A stretch of DNA of 64,000 bases from Isoetes taiwanensis. Taxonomy: Eukaryota > Streptophyta > Lycopodiopsida > Isoetales > Isoetaceae. Where the stretch lies: positions 9,529,541 to 9,593,540 of the forward strand of contig JAJEKV010000040.1 in assembly GCA_021234155.1 (NCBI GenBank), read 5' to 3'. Below are positions 47,804 to 61,202 of this stretch, piece after piece; positions within the stretch are counted from its first letter, which is position 1, and every line of letters begins with the position of its first letter. Below the pieces are notes generated by a model. It made no database searches and had not been told where the DNA came from. It saw only the letters and a program-made list of their open reading frames with translations. The translations under genes were made by a program, and so were the position numbers.

Positions 47804-48347
47804 ACCCGAGAGTGAAATGACTTAAATCACACTTCAAAGTCATGTTTCGGTTATTATACTACGTGTGAGGGGAATAGGAAATCACTCGCAGATACATCAT
47901 AATTCGGTATTTATTAATCTATCTAATCGATTTGGACATATTAGAGATGGATCCATTTTTCGAAGATGAGTTGAACCACAATAATCATACTACTAGAAGT
48001 ATTATTGGCAATCTCTCAGAAAGATATTAATAATAAATGTAATCAAGTGCATATGCATACACTTAAAAAGTATACCAAGTAATTATTTCCTGCTCGACAT
48101 TCTCTCGTTGTGAACAATGGATAGAATTTCAAAATTGTTTTTCCGTAAGATGTTTGTTTTGCAATCCAAGATGAACAAGGTTGTAATAGTTCGAGAGATG
48201 TTAGATTCCTCGTTATGTCAAGCCGTGAGTCATAAACAAAGCTAGAATAGTTCGAAAGAGATGTTAGATTTGCAACTACTTGGAAAATTTGAGTATGGAA
48301 ATGTATGATACCTATTTGTTCATGTCTTGATGTTTACTATCACCGTT
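47804..48347. other. AT-rich spacer
   Basis: A phrase resembling GTTCGA(A)GAGATGTTAGATT occurs twice (about 48188 and 48252). Nothing else was recognised. Confidence 0.4.
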
Positions 48348-48414
48348 GGGCATACTACCAAGTCCAACATTTGAGGATTTGGGCATACCATCAAGTCCAA
48401 CATTTGAGGATTTT
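48348..48414. repeat. Two-copy tandem duplication, unit 33 bp
   Basis: GGGCATAC..CAAGTCCAACA then TTTGAGGATTT is repeated head to tail. The unit length is a multiple of three, so the short open frame across it reads a repeated 11-residue phrase, but no gene is supported. Confidence 0.9.
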
Positions 48415-51400
48415 GTTTTGATAGAACAAGTGAAGTATTGTGTAGTTCTACAACCATTCATTTCAATTAAAGATATTCACTTCACAATTGAGAATGTAAA
48501 GGTGGATATGATAGAGATGGGACTCAAGAAACGTATTTATTGGACTTGAATTTTTGTTCATACTTAAATTGTTTGAAATACCATGATTAGTATCTACTTG
48601 AAACTCGAGTAATGTAGCGATCATGTTGAAGCAAGTTAGCAAGCGAGAAAATGCGGTCTAGCTTCATGAAACTCCTCATAAGCCTCTTTACAAAAGCTTG
48701 ACTTAAAGCCCATTTGGTCAAGTTCAATGCAATTTTGGAGCCTTAAAAACTCTTATACAAAAGATCCGCTTTCTAAACACAAGAAAGCATAAACAAAGTA
48801 AAGATGCTTGATTGTGCTTTATCAGGCGGTATACATGAAGCGGTAGAAGTATCTTGAAAACAAAGACAACTAAGAACCATTCTTTGGAGATTGCATCGGG
48901 ACATTGTATGAAGCGAGGTCCTTATCGGTTTAGCATGTTGAATCACGATTCACAACCAGGGGACAATTGCGTTACCCACATCCCGATTATTCTCTTCCAA
49001 AATAGAACATAAATTATTGAGTATAGACGGTAAGCTTCATGAAGGTACATGCAGTTGACTTGGACCATTTACAGAGGTGGACTATGGCGGCGAGAAACAC
49101 TATCACATCGCGACATAACGTCGATGCTCTGTAGAAATTTATAATATCCATCTATCAAAAGGCTGTACAAACTATTAGATGTGGCGCTTATCTTGTTTTG
49201 CAAAATAAATAAGCGTCTAGCAACTCTAATAAAGCATCCATGGAAACTAATGAACCACGAAATGTAATGAAGCGATTTCCTTCGGAAAAATGTGCTTCAT
49301 CATCATCATCATCATCATCATCATCTGGTTTGTCATCACTTGCGGTTACATGTTGAATAGAAAAGATAAACCAATCCTTCCTCTTACATAGGTACTTCAA
49401 CTAGTTCTTATAAAAATTGAACCTGGACACCCTTTTTAGTTTCAACTTTCTATTTCCATGACCTTGAGGTGGCATGCTTATAGTCGCATTGACCTTAAGG
49501 GCATTTAAAATTCTATCCAATGCGCATAGAAAATCTTGTTGTTTGCCCACCACAATCATCTTTGACTCCAAATATTATCTACAACTTGAAAATGGTTTGT
49601 TATAACCTGCCGGCAGTTCTTAAACTAAACACAACACTTGCGTGGGCATTCCAACCATCTTGAGGGCTTATGAGAACTCATTCCGCGGTTTGGGCCTAGC
49701 TGCTTGGAAGTGTTAGCGAGTCAAGCTAGCGTGGACGAGGATTTGAACGGACAACCTTCTCTTTTGATTTCTATTCAATCGACCTTGAGGTAGCATCCTT
49801 ACCGATAGCTTTAGAAGCGGGACCTAAGGCATTAAAGATCTGATGATCATCTAATAGATGACAACATCTTTGAATCGGACATTATCACCAAATGGAAAAT
49901 GATTTGTTATAATAGAGATGGAGAGATGTTTGAATAGCGATGCCATTAGGTAATGTTGCTTAGCAGTGTGAGATATAGGTACAGTAATGTAAGATCTACC
50001 ATTAGAATCTCATGATTGTAATAGCAGTAGGTGAGAACACTACAACGCAACATCATCCAGAATTAGCGCCATAATAAGCGAGAAAAATTTCCTCTTCAAG
50101 AAGGGGCACAAATGGGATGAAATGATTTGTATAACAAAGGTGGACCAACACCAAAGCGACATCATCGAATCACATAATATGGAGTAGCAGGAAGTTTTCA
50201 TGTTCAAGAGGGATAAAGGAAAAGGATTTTGATTTGGTTATTGATTTTGCACAAGAAATTAGGAAAATAGACAATCACATCTATGAAATATAGGCTTAAA
50301 AAGAAACACGGCGATATATATGGCTTCCATGTATACTACTATTAGAAGAAGATTGGCCAAGGTAAAAATGTACTTTGTTGACTTCATAGGAACTATTTGA
50401 GAAACAATTTTATTAGCTCCTAATTCGGATATAGAAATAAGTGAATGATATATGCACCATCGGTATCCACTTCACGATGAAGCTGGTATAGGAGGTGTAA
50501 ACGTCACGGTCGAGTCCACCATATTACAGAATATATGATGGCCATCGCTAGTGATGTTATGGGAGATAGAAGATATAACTTTGTAAGAAGCAGTTAGCAG
50601 TACACATGGGAATGCCAAAGTAGATGGTTGCATATCTAGGTTGGCATAAGAGTGGATAAAAGGTGTTAGCATGTAATAGTGACAAGGCTAACATAATTAT
50701 CTGCGATTAAAACTAAAATCTCACTACTTTCAACCTTTTATTGTTTCTTTCTTATCGATTAGACCAACCGTTACGTATAATTTTCTTTTTGGAAGTAAGC
50801 ACTTTTAACATAGAACTCTTTTGATGGAGCTAAATGCACAAAACAACCACATCTAATAGAGTCAATCAAAATGCACAAAAGCTTGATTACAAACCTTGCT
50901 TACTTGCGACCATCAGTCTTGAGTCATGCGTCCAAATGTTACAACGCTTCGTCAATGCCTACAAATCCGGATAAAATTAGGAAGTCCCCTTGAAATCGAC
51001 ATAGCTAGCTACCACTCGATTTGGCAAAACAGAAACTGATTTAGGTAGCATAAGCGGTGAGCTGACCAAGGAAATCTTTGGTTGATTCCGCGAGATCAAA
51101 ATTTTAATTCTCCATACGATTTCTAGACATTTAAATACCAAAACAAAACTATCTCGTTGTCTGAGGACTAATTTTAGACTCTTAGCATTTGCAATACCAC
51201 GGAGACTCCATTAACCTAAGCATCCATTACTCTTTAGTCCTTAAGATAAAACAATGGATTCCATCGAAAACGCCTAACATGAGGATTTTTTGTTGATTGA
51301 ACAAAGCACGGGATGTGAAACATGCTAGCATCTTTTCCACTGAAACTGGAAATATTCGCGAGTCGCGAATTATCTCAAGTATTCGCGAGAGCAAAGCGGA

Positions 51401-52590
51401 GGTCCTTTTGCCCAGAATCCATTCATTCCAACTAATGTCGAACTTCTGAGGCGGCATAATACCCTATGGCTATTTATTTCAAGCGATTCGGCAAAGCAAA
51501 TCATGGCCGAGTAAATAGCTGCCATGCTCTTGGAAGCGAGGGAAAATGCTTGAAGAAGAAGAGGTCGAGGCTGCGCCGCCGCCACACCCTCTGAAAGAAT
51601 GGGGAACGGATGGCCAAAGGTTCTGAGAGCCCGAGAATGAAATTTTGGATGTGAGAGTTCTGACCCGGCCCGACCGGTTTGGGAAGCAGTCACCGGCCTT
51701 ATCTTTAGGCATATCTTGCGGCATATCTTGGATATGCCCACAAACCCACATAAACGAAGGTTTGACCCCCTAGGGGCAACCCAAAAAACCCCATGACATA
51801 AATATTGCCCATATAAATACAAATTTGGCATCGGCCCACGTTGGGTTGTTTGCAAAGTGGTGAAAGACAATTAACTACAACTACCCCACCATCAATCGAT
51901 GGACGCTATAATTTTACTCCATAATGGGGGCGGTGATTTTGTATAAGGGAAAATACCCGATGAGGTTTTAGTGAATACAACTACTTGAGGCGCCGCCAGC
52001 GATGTACCTGGCCCGGTGGAGCGGCGGTCGCGTCTGCTACTTCAGCCGCTTCGTCGTCTCGCCCTTCTTGGAGATGCGGATTGAAGCGAGATTATTTCAA
52101 AACGCAGTGGGGTATTTTCGCCGTCGCGTAATGGACGGAAGGTTCAAATTACTCTATTACATTACGCCACCAGCGGTTTTGCTCAAGAAGATCTGCGAAG
52201 TTGTTGCGAATCCAACTTCGTAGAATTTGGTTCGTTATGGAAAGTGGAACCCGGTGCTGTTGCCCGCTGAAGTGACAAATCTGGCAACATTGTTGCCTTG
52301 TCAATAAATAAATTCTTCTTTGCGTTTTGTCCGTAAATAATCTTTTCCTATCTGCGCTGCGTTAGGATCGCACCAGTTATAGAAAAGAAACAACCTCAAG
52401 AACAAAAGATGCGTTGTCGGATGCACGCGTAGGAGTTGCTCCCAAATCGACTCCTCATAGTGAGCGAGGGCAAAAGCATGAAATGGAAACTTGAGAGAAA
52501 AGTGGCGTCGCTCACAAATCACGAGCATAGTTACGGCATCTAAATCTCACACAATAATGCCATAATTTGAACCATGTGTAGAAATTGACT
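48415..52590. other. AT-rich spacer with microsatellite and one GC-rich stretch
   Basis: A TCA trinucleotide microsatellite (about nine units) lies at 49297-49325. A perfect inverted repeat with 8-bp arms (ATTCGCGA, G, TCGCGAAT) is at 51354-51370, and ATTCGCGAG recurs at 51381. 51480-52230 is relatively GC- and CpG-rich with open frames on both strands but no recognised domain. The + frame at 52002-52223 reads without a known motif. Confidence 0.4.
49297..49325. repeat. TCA trinucleotide microsatellite
   Basis: About nine and a half perfect tandem TCA units. Confidence 0.95.
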
Positions 52591-52822
52591 GGTCAATTAG
52601 CATCGATAGACACCTCACTCTAAAATAGAAGTTGATAAAAATAGTAATTTTTAAAAAAGTTTCTAAAAATAGTAACTTTCTGCTAGATATTCTAAAATAT
52701 TGTGGGAGTGAGCTAATGAGCTTTGAATGGTCAACTAGCATGTATAAACATCTCCACCTAAAATAGAAATTGCTAAGGATAGTAAATTTTGAAAAGTTCC
52801 TAAAATAGTAACTTTTTGCTAG
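52591..52822. repeat. Two diverged direct copies, offset 138 bp
   Basis: Copies start with GGTCAATTAGCA (52591) and GGTCAACTAGCA (52729). Both continue through CACCT...TAAAATAGAA.TTG, ATAGTAA.TTT, AAAAATAGTAACTTT or its equivalent, and CTGCTAGA or TTGCTAGA. Confidence 0.8.
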
Positions 52823-52998
52823 AATCTAAGGGAATCTTCACGAGGAACCACATAAAATCTAAGGAAATCTTAAGGAATCTCATAAAATCTAAAGGAATCT
52901 TGGAGAATCTATGGGAATTGGTAGAATCTCAAGGAATCTAAGAGAATTTTTATGTAATCTAAGGGAATCTAAGAGAAACTAAGGTAATCCTATAAAAT
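52823..52998. repeat. Short irregular tandem repeat, AATCTAAGG-type
   Basis: About twelve imperfect copies of an 11-16 base unit close to GGAATCTAA or GGAATCTTA fill the stretch and directly follow the second 138-bp copy. Confidence 0.8.
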
Positions 52999-53520
52999 TT
53001 AAGGGGGTGTTCGTATGCAGACTTCTAGACATTAGGGTGGTTTTTCATGAAAGTCGAGATCTAAAGATTTCTTTCAAGGTCTATCTCATTCCTAGACTTG
53101 TTGTTTCCATGAAAAACCAAACCTGGAATCTTTTTCTTGGCATGAACAGATCCTACAACGCAAATCTGAGCTGGGGGAGATACAAAATAAGAAATCAGGT
53201 CCAAAACCTGCACGCTCACAAATGTTGAATTAAATCTTTTCCAGGTTCTAAACCTCAACTTCTCAAGGTCAGGTCTTCAGGGGGACACGCCAGACTGCGG
53301 CCTAGCCTCGAGCAAACCTCGAGGTTTGAAGCACATGGGAAACAACCCTTAGAATATTACTGGCATAATATTCCCAGCATATTCAACCCTAGTTTGGTTT
53401 CAACCTATTGATAAAAGAATACGGCTGTGCTTTAAAATACGATTGTGGCTGTTGAGAAACAGAGGGCCATAATACCATTGTGGCTGTTGAAAGACATTTG
53501 CTCAGTTCCGGTGATTGTAG
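52999..53520. other. Upstream flank of the CCDC174-like gene
   Basis: No TATA box was singled out. A short duplication (ATTGTGGCTGTTGA, about 53442 and 53478) lies just before the gene. An in-frame upstream ATG exists at 53523. Confidence 0.4.
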
Positions 53521-53597
53521 ACATGGCGGAGGGTGGCGCGCCAACAAGCAAGCAGGAGAGAGTGGAGTCTCTGGGATGGCTAACGGAATCCTCTATC

Positions 53598-53791
53598 ATG
53601 CCCAAGAAGCAAAAGGCTATCAGTGGTGTGGGCGTCTCGTCTATTGTGGAGCTGAAGGCACAACTTTATCAGACCCAGGAAGATGTTCGGCGTATACGAG
53701 ATGGTGATGTTACTGTAGAAAAACATCGTGCCAAGAAGAAAGTGGATATTTTTGCTAAGAAGAATTCTGGGGTGGAGCACCGTGCAAATAG
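53598..53791 (+). other. CCDC174-like exon 1
   Basis: 194 bp, open throughout, ending AATAG before GTATCA. It leaves phase 2, completed by the first base of exon 2. It has the best match to the family. Confidence 0.7.
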
Positions 53792-55142
53792 GTATCATAC
53801 CTACTTTCAATTAATTTAGGTTTCCTCTTCAGTAGTACCCAATTGTTTGAATCTCAAGCGTGGACTCCCGTTATGAAAACTTTGTTCGCGCATGAAATTT
53901 TAGAGTTTTATCTCCGCAATTTGAAGCTTCCAGTTCATAACAGTGACAAATTGCACCTTAAGAGTAGAAGATGGCTCTGCAAAGAGCTAATACGCAGCAC
54001 TTTGGAAGAAATTTGAGCTTTTGTAAAGGCTCGTAAAAAGGGAGAACTCTCTGACGAGGAAGAGAAGGAAAAGTATAGTGTGGATTTTCTACGTAAAGGA
54101 TTTTTAGAGGATGAAGCTGTGAATCTGGATAGTGTACAAGTTGAACCAGAAACTGAAGATAAGGACACTTTTGATGATAAAAAGGCAGGCATAGGCTCGA
54201 ATAAAGCTGGAGGTGTTCCAAGTTACAAAGAATTGGTCAGGTATGTGGCTTTCATCACCTTCAGAACGTGTCTATGCTTGTTATTGCATGTCTAAAACTC
54301 TATTGCTATTTATAGGGGACCAATTGTCCTAATCATGTAGAAACAATCAGCAGTTTTGAAGTATCATTAGGTTAGGGTTATGTTCCAGATGCAGATGGGA
54401 AATAAAGAGTTTTCAGGAGAATGAGATAGTTATTGTGGTGTTTATTAGTTGATTAGTATTTAAAGTCGTGCAATTTTAAGCAAAAGCTGAGATCTGTAGA
54501 TCTGTAGAACAGTCAAACACTTCATAAGAAAGCCTCCGTTTTACAACAGTCTTGTAGCTCTATGCTTTCATTTTTGTAAATAGGCATGTCAACCATTAAA
54601 GAATTCGTACCAACACTACAAGGAGAATGTTGCCAGCGAAAAAACCATGCATTGTCATGTAGTCATCAAGTTCCAGATTATGAATGCATTGGCAGCCCAA
54701 TGCTGCAAGGCCAAATGGTAGCAAATGTCATAACCTGCATTGGCATTGCAGTGATCAACTCAATAAAACGAATGCAAATATGTTGAGCATGATTGTTGCT
54801 AAACTGCATTTAAAGCTCACTTTGGGACATGTTTGACAATAAGTGCTATAGGGATGCTGCCATTGTTTATGATATGTCTTCTATCATGTATATAATCATT
54901 TTCAACTCTTGATTTTAAGGGAGGTAAACCGGGAAACAAATCAAGCAAGGGAGAAGGCTTCTATGTTAAAGCAACGCCGTCAACATGTAGCTGAAAAAAG
55001 CAGAGAAAAACTGCGTCAAGCATTTATGAAGAAACAGCTTGAAAGACTCAAAGCGATATCACAGAATTCTGACCACCCAATTAGTGATTCTAGGATAGAT
55101 GGCAGAGTTGAAGCTGGCAATGCTCAACCCTCAAATTCGTAA
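53598..55142 (+). CDS. CCDC174-like coiled-coil protein gene, 3 exons, exon 2 damaged
   Basis: Exons are 53598-53791, 53944-54240 and 54920-55142, joined by GT-AG introns in matching phase. Exon 1 encodes MPKKQKAISGVGVSSIVELK, AQLYQTQEDVRRIRDG and KKKVDIFAKKNSGVEHRANR, which parallels the start of animal CCDC174 (SSLVDLKAELF..., IWSKQNVGVSNRA). Exon 2 supplies the GELSDEEEKEKYSVDFL acidic block. Exon 3 encodes a basic coiled coil (REVNRETNQAREKASMLKQR, then KSREKLRQAFMKKQLERLKA). The known animal protein is nuclear and associates with EIF4A3 of the exon-junction complex; a similar RNA-related role here is inference. The first third of exon 2 reads VEDGSAKS, YAAL, KKFELL and KARKKGELSDEEE in different frames with in-frame stops, so the copy is either a pseudogene or carries sequencing errors. 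The upstream ATG at 53523 would add 25 residues not typical of the family. Confidence 0.65.
53944..54240 (+). other. CCDC174-like exon 2, with frame breaks
   Basis: It begins after ...ATAACAG and ends GGTCAG before GTATGT. The frame changes near 53963, a TAA stop falls at 53988 in the family-matching frame, and the frame changes again near 54020. From about 54041 to the end it is open and family-like. Confidence 0.6.
54920..55142 (+). other. CCDC174-like exon 3 and stop
   Basis: It follows a T-rich ...GATTTTAAG acceptor. GTCAG of exon 2 plus G gives VR, then EVNRETNQAREK. It is open for 73 codons to TAA at 55140. Confidence 0.7.
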
Positions 55143-56580
55143 ACTGCGAGACAATACACAGGAAAGCATCATAATGAGCTTTTGAGATTATTGAGTTCAA
55201 GTCAAGTGATGGATACTCGTCCCTTATGTAAAATTGACCACTCAGTCAGTTCAAAATTATGACATCAAGTTCTGTAAATATCTGGCCAAATGGGTGTCTG
55301 GAAATGCCTAATAAGATGCGTTGCAATTTTAAATCTTTCTTGGTTGAAGACACCTATCCTGGGTGAGAGGTGTACCCATAGTAGGTACCCAGCAATCTGC
55401 AATCTTTCAGATTTGGTCTGAAGATGCTTCGAAGCAGAATTGGAGATTTAAACCAAACGTCAATGGTTGCAAAGATTAAGTTGTATTTTAGTATATACTC
55501 CAGAATTGTTTTTTAAAATTATAATGGAATAATGAACATTATTCAGCATGTATATTAAATTGACCAGATAAAATAGGTTGATACTGGATAAGTCTTCTCT
55601 TTCTTTGACAATGCTTGTTGATCCGATTATAGGTGCAGCAATAGATGCATTATGTAATGATGTAGGAAAATGGTTACAATTTTTGCCTTGTATGGCAGAG
55701 GAAAAATGCAGATATCAAATTTTTGTTGCAGTTGCCAGTTGAAGTTTTTTGAGGAGTTGAGTAGACGTTATGGCTCAGCTACCAGCTAATAAGATTTGCC
55801 ATTCACATTACCTCTCCGGCAGCTCAGTTTGAATGATAGCAAGGCCGATATAGCCCAGTTTCAAAATTTGCTCTCGTTTATCTTTTTAGCGTTTTAGTTT
55901 TCACTGACAGCAGAGCCATCACCAAACTGGAACTGGCTTCATCTTCTGCTGGTTGGATCAAGCTGTTGAAGAACTCCCCCTGTAATTACAAAACTTGGAG
56001 CCAATGAGAATCTTCAATAGATGGAAGCATCGTCACTCTTCTAGGCACAAGCACAAGCATCTTGTAGCCAATATAGAGAGAATGCCAGGAATCTTGCCTG
56101 CAACGAGGCAAGTCTCTGGCTTTGTGATTTTTCAGACAGCCAAAAAGGAAGACAATGAGCTTACGCTTGCAATATTAGAAGATTGGAATCTAGCATCGTG
56201 TCAGGATCAGAATTGAATATATGTTTTTTATTCCAGACAATCAGACTTTGCCTTTAGTGTTTCCATATTTGCAATGAATTTCCATCCTTTTGTAATCATG
56301 ATTTATTTATATCAGGTTCTTGGCCAGATTTGTGAAAGATGTATGACTGACTGTAATCTGCAAAATGGTGCTTGTTAGCCAGCTTTGTGCATCGTGATAA
56401 AAAATCGAACTGTTTATGCAAAACTATTGTCACTCGGTACTTTGCTTTGTGGGTTCTCTGCTCCAATTCAAAACTGCAATTATGCAGAGATATTGTGTTT
56501 TATATGAATTAGATTCGGTTACTTTTGAAGGAGCATTATGTTATTACTATCTATTTAAATTTAGTTTTCTTGGCAAGTAG
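55143..56580. other. 3' flank of the CCDC174-like gene, no gene
   Basis: AT-rich DNA. A 73-codon open frame at 55995-56216 is basic at its start (RWKHRHSSRHKHKH) but shows no recognised domain. Confidence 0.4.
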
Positions 56581-56581
56581 A

Positions 56582-56655
56582 ATTTTTTTTTTTAATTTAT
56601 TTTTTATTTTATTTTTATTTTTTATTTTTTATTTTTATTTTTATTTTTATTTTTA

Positions 56656-56686
<31 letters not shown>

Positions 56687-56690
56687 TTGA
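56582..56690. repeat. ATTTTT simple repeat
   Basis: An almost pure run of T5-6A units over about 110 bases. Confidence 0.95.
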
Positions 56691-59600
56691 CCTTACGCCC
56701 GACCTAACCAAAGCGTGCAACCCTCCTTCACAATTCTAGGCTATCCATTAGCCTATACATGTCAGCGAGAATCACGATGTGGCATGGTCTAAGTAAGATC
56801 TTGGTTGCGGATCGGCCAGCTATTAAAATTAGAAAAGCTGAGAAAAATCTGAGGCCGAGGAGATGGAGCCAGCCGTAATCTCTCGACTCGGGCATTACCT
56901 TTTCTTTCGGCGTCAGTTTGCTTCTACCCTAGGTTTGCGTAGAAACGATTCATTAGGTAGGTACGCTTCTTTGTGAGATATAGCACGAATCACGCTTACT
57001 TCTTTGTGAGATATAGCTGAATAAAACCCAATCCGGGTTAGTTTTTTGTCTTCGGTGGCTAATGCGTAGGTATTTGGCGAGGTAGCATTCTCTGAATCTA
57101 TTGCTCGCGCCATATTTTACGCATCGCTTTAGAATACATATTTTGGCATTTGCTCTTTTACATTTTTCTCTCTTATGAAGTTAAACTTCGTCGGCATGCT
57201 CCACGCCTTCCTCGCCTTTTCGGACTTCGAACACGTAAGTAGATACGCTAGAAACAAAAGAGGATAAAATATTAAGTGAGTTTAGGTTGCTCTAGGCTTT
57301 GATCTACAAACTAATACCGGAGATCTGAGGTCGCGAGATAACTATCCTCTGCATCGGGCCGTTTTCTCCTCCTATTGAGTCTTCTCGTTTTATTTTTGTA
57401 GGGCAAAAGTTTAGACAAAACTTTGGTTCCGCAAATCGTGTCAGTCTCGCGGTATTGGGCGATTCGGGTCTTATCCGTGTCGTTGTGTTCATCAATCTTG
57501 ACTATGGTCCCTGCATTAATTTATTGGAAGAGCTTCTTCAATCGGTACCTGCGATATTGCTTTAGCAATAGTCATACTATCAAAGACACATTACAATGAG
57601 TCTATTTTTCACATTTGCCCAATAGTATCGCCCACTAACCGGATGGATTAGCTCTTCCGCGATTTAAAGCGGCTAAATCAACACAAGCATTTAAGGGGAA
57701 ATAAAGTTACGATGTTGTTTGCATCGCCTTTCTGCATCACGTGAAGAGAGCATAGCTAGCATTACCGTCCATTTGTCGATCAAACATCTTTAAGCGGTTG
57801 ATGTATCCACATTTTGAGTGCAAGTCAATGAAGTAGCATTACCTTCCAGCGGGTACGAGTCCTTCCAACGCCAAATCACGGATTCTACATGTATTGCTAA
57901 AGTACGTTATCTGAATCTTGCACAAAGTTGAATATCTCTGTTCGACTTTATAAACTACGTACAATCTTCTTTTGCTTGTTGGAAAAGGGCAATAGCCTCC
58001 CTAGAATGTCAAAGCATTATGCTCAAAGTAATCAAGCACCATGTTTGTATCCTCAAAATTTGCTACACTTAGTATAGTGGAGCCAATATAGTATTCCACA
58101 ATAAAATCTTTATATAGCATCTACTTGATAAAGTGAGCATGCATGGCTACGTACTTTTGTCAAATGCATTTTTGTAAATTTTGAATGTACTAGATTGTAG
58201 GATCTTTAAACTCGGGGCGGCATGACATCTTGCATCCTTGACGGACTATCAAAATATAAAGATTATTTGTCTTTTTTGATGGTGGGTATTTATCTTATTG
58301 CCTTGATGGTAATAATGCAATGTACTATGCTATATCTAAACAAGTTGGATTGCACGAGGTAAAAACTTGATGTTCAAGAGAAGATGCATAATATCGAGAT
58401 GTCGCCGCGGCTTTTTTCTTGCAACCGCCTTATATTCTTAGGCTTTCTTGCAAGCATCTCATGATAACCGGAAGCCAATCTAGAAGCCGAGGGTTGGTAT
58501 TTTACTCCAAGGATGCAATGCAAGGTCCGCTTTTGTTTTAATCAAAGTCTTCCATTATTTTGTTTGAGTTAGGCCGAACCCTAGCATATCTTTCATGTTC
58601 TTCTTTTTTGTGCTCTTAGTCCATCCTTTTAAAGAGTGTCTAATACAACAAATTTGTTCAGTTTGACATCAGCGGTTATCATAAGCAATCCCAAAAATTG
58701 TTTTGAATGGTTATGGAATACTGATTATGGAAACTACGATATGAGAACTCTTCTGGTAAGGTAGCTTATCAAAGTGGCTTTTTAGAAGATCATGTTTGGT
58801 GACAAGAATGTTTTTGGAAATTTAAATGAGAATCTTGCCTCACCATTACATCTATGATGCATCATAAAATCGCGGCGGAGCAGTGTTCCCTTGCCCATTT
58901 TCTTAAAGACAATGGTAATATCGTCCGCTTTTAAAACAGAAATGGCTTTGAATATCAATGTTGTGTATTGCTCACAAATTTGTTGGGCTTATAACAATAT
59001 TATCAATCTCTTATGATGCATTATGTTCTTTTTGTCATGAGGATCAGCGGCATTTTGCATCTCTAGAAGTATTTGAGAGTCCATGTTGGAGCGTGCGTAA
59101 TGCTGCTATCTTACGTGAGAGCAAAAAAGGTGTTGGGAGTGTGAAATATCCATCCTAGAATGGGATGCGCAAAACTAAAAGCGGCCAACTCTGCTTGAAG
59201 AGTTGTAGCGACGCTTTCGATTATGATGCGCCATAGAAGTGAATGTGTGTTGAGCGATTCAGTTATCTCACAAATCCGGCTTTTGGTAGACTTTGAAATA
59301 TTTGTTGATTCTGAGGAAATCTATCTAACCAAAGTTTTGGAGTTAGAAACTTGTGTGATTGATAACTAAATTTTCTTGTAGCTTCAGCTATAAATCAAGC
59401 CTATTCTCGCGTATTTTTCTTCATAGAAGTCCTCTTAAGGGCCTCTATAATGAACGTATTTGGATTCACCTCTTCTAAGCACAGCCAACAATAATGGAAA
59501 CTTGATCTTATGGATGAAGATCAATAGGCTTGTTTGAATCAATATAGAATTGATATTTGGAAGGGACCTCACAAAGAATGGACTTTCCACCCTTTCTGCA

Positions 59601-61202
59601 ATCTTTTACAACTAGTATAAGCAATAGAATTAGAGGAACATCAACTACATGGGCATAGCGGACCCATAAGCTGGTCGCTGTTGCTAAAATCGGCCCGAGC
59701 CGCGAAACTGGCGAACCACATGTGGCATACATCTGCTAACAAAAGCGATTTGTTCAAATCCGCTTTCTCGATCTTTGAATGTAATTCTCTGCACAGTCTA
59801 AGACTCCATTAAATACGGCTATGTAACAAAAAGAGTGCAAACTTCCTTCTAGCCCTTTGAGGTTTGCCTTGCCTATAGCACCTATATTACCACAAGACAC
59901 AAGCAGGATCTAGGATCACGGAGGCACATCCTCCGAGAAATTTGCATCTCATCAAAATAGCTCAATGCTTTCTACTTGAGACTCATGTTGCACTTGTTTT
60001 TGTAATAAATGCAGTCAATTAACAACAATATGTGCTTTTGCATTTTGGACCCACATCGAGCATCGCGTGATTTGTCCACTAAACAATATGTATATGAGGG
60101 TAATGGGGCGTAATTCATTCGATTTGAGATAATTTGTTAAAATTAACAGGTATTGGCGACGCTACTATCAACAAACGCCAAGAAGATAATTACTGCTGTT
60201 AGATGTGCAGCACGATGTTTGCCGTATTAGTTTGTGAACATGGCATACTCCAAGTTCTATGGCGTGGCATTTCAACAGGCATAAGAAGATAATTACCTTT
60301 GACGAATGTGCTTCAATCCATTTACGCAAATGTAGTTGTAGAGACCCCTTGGCATGCTCAGTTCTATCTTGTCGGCATTTTACGCAGGTGATACTAATAA
60401 TGCCCTCTCTGCGGTGGCCACAACTTGTGGCATTATCTAGACACATTATCTATGTAAGGAACCTAATGATTGATTGAAGCAAATTCTAGACACGGTATTA
60501 CCCGCGATGAAATAAAGAGTCCATCATGCTTGCGCCCGGTCACCGATCTTGCTCATTTTTATCGCGATGCGATTGATGAATCCTTCTCTTGTATGAAGAA
60601 AATGATCAGGTACGTGGGAGGGTTGTAGTGAGCGAGTTTTGTCGATACTATGTCTCTATCAATCGTGCATTTAAAACCACACTTAAAGGCTTACGTCCAT
60701 GTTGCGGAGCTTACCAATACATGTCAACAGGATGACTGCAAGATTTTCTGATATCATCCAACTTCTACAATATGTGCATGGATCCATTTCCTAGTCAATA
60801 CTCCACAGATTTACACAAACAGCGCTTTTCACGGCCATGTTTTGCATTTGCTTAAATAGTTTGTTATGTACGACTAACGCTGCCATGGCAAAATGTTTAA
60901 ACAATTTTATCTAATGACTATTAGCGATTATTGGTAAGATATTTTAAAAGGAAATGGTATTTATGAGGCAACAACACTTTAAGGGGTGGACTTGTTATTG
61001 TGGCCACAACTTTTAGGAGTGAATGTATCCGGCTTGGGATGGTGTAGTTTATCAACATTATGGCTATGCAATTCCTAGAAGGTCAATATGAATTTAGCGG
61101 GGGCATATGAAAATATAGAGTCGCGGATAAGTATCTCACGTGCATTGCTAATGATTATACCGATGGTACATGCAAAATGGCGGGAGGCAGTCAAATCCAC
61201 TC
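56691..61202. other. Spacer with no recognised gene
   Basis: ACTTCTTTGTGAGATATAGC-type phrases occur twice near 56966 and 56998. All open frames are short and without motifs. The 57600-60700 stretch looks like long-decayed repeat DNA. Confidence 0.4.
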
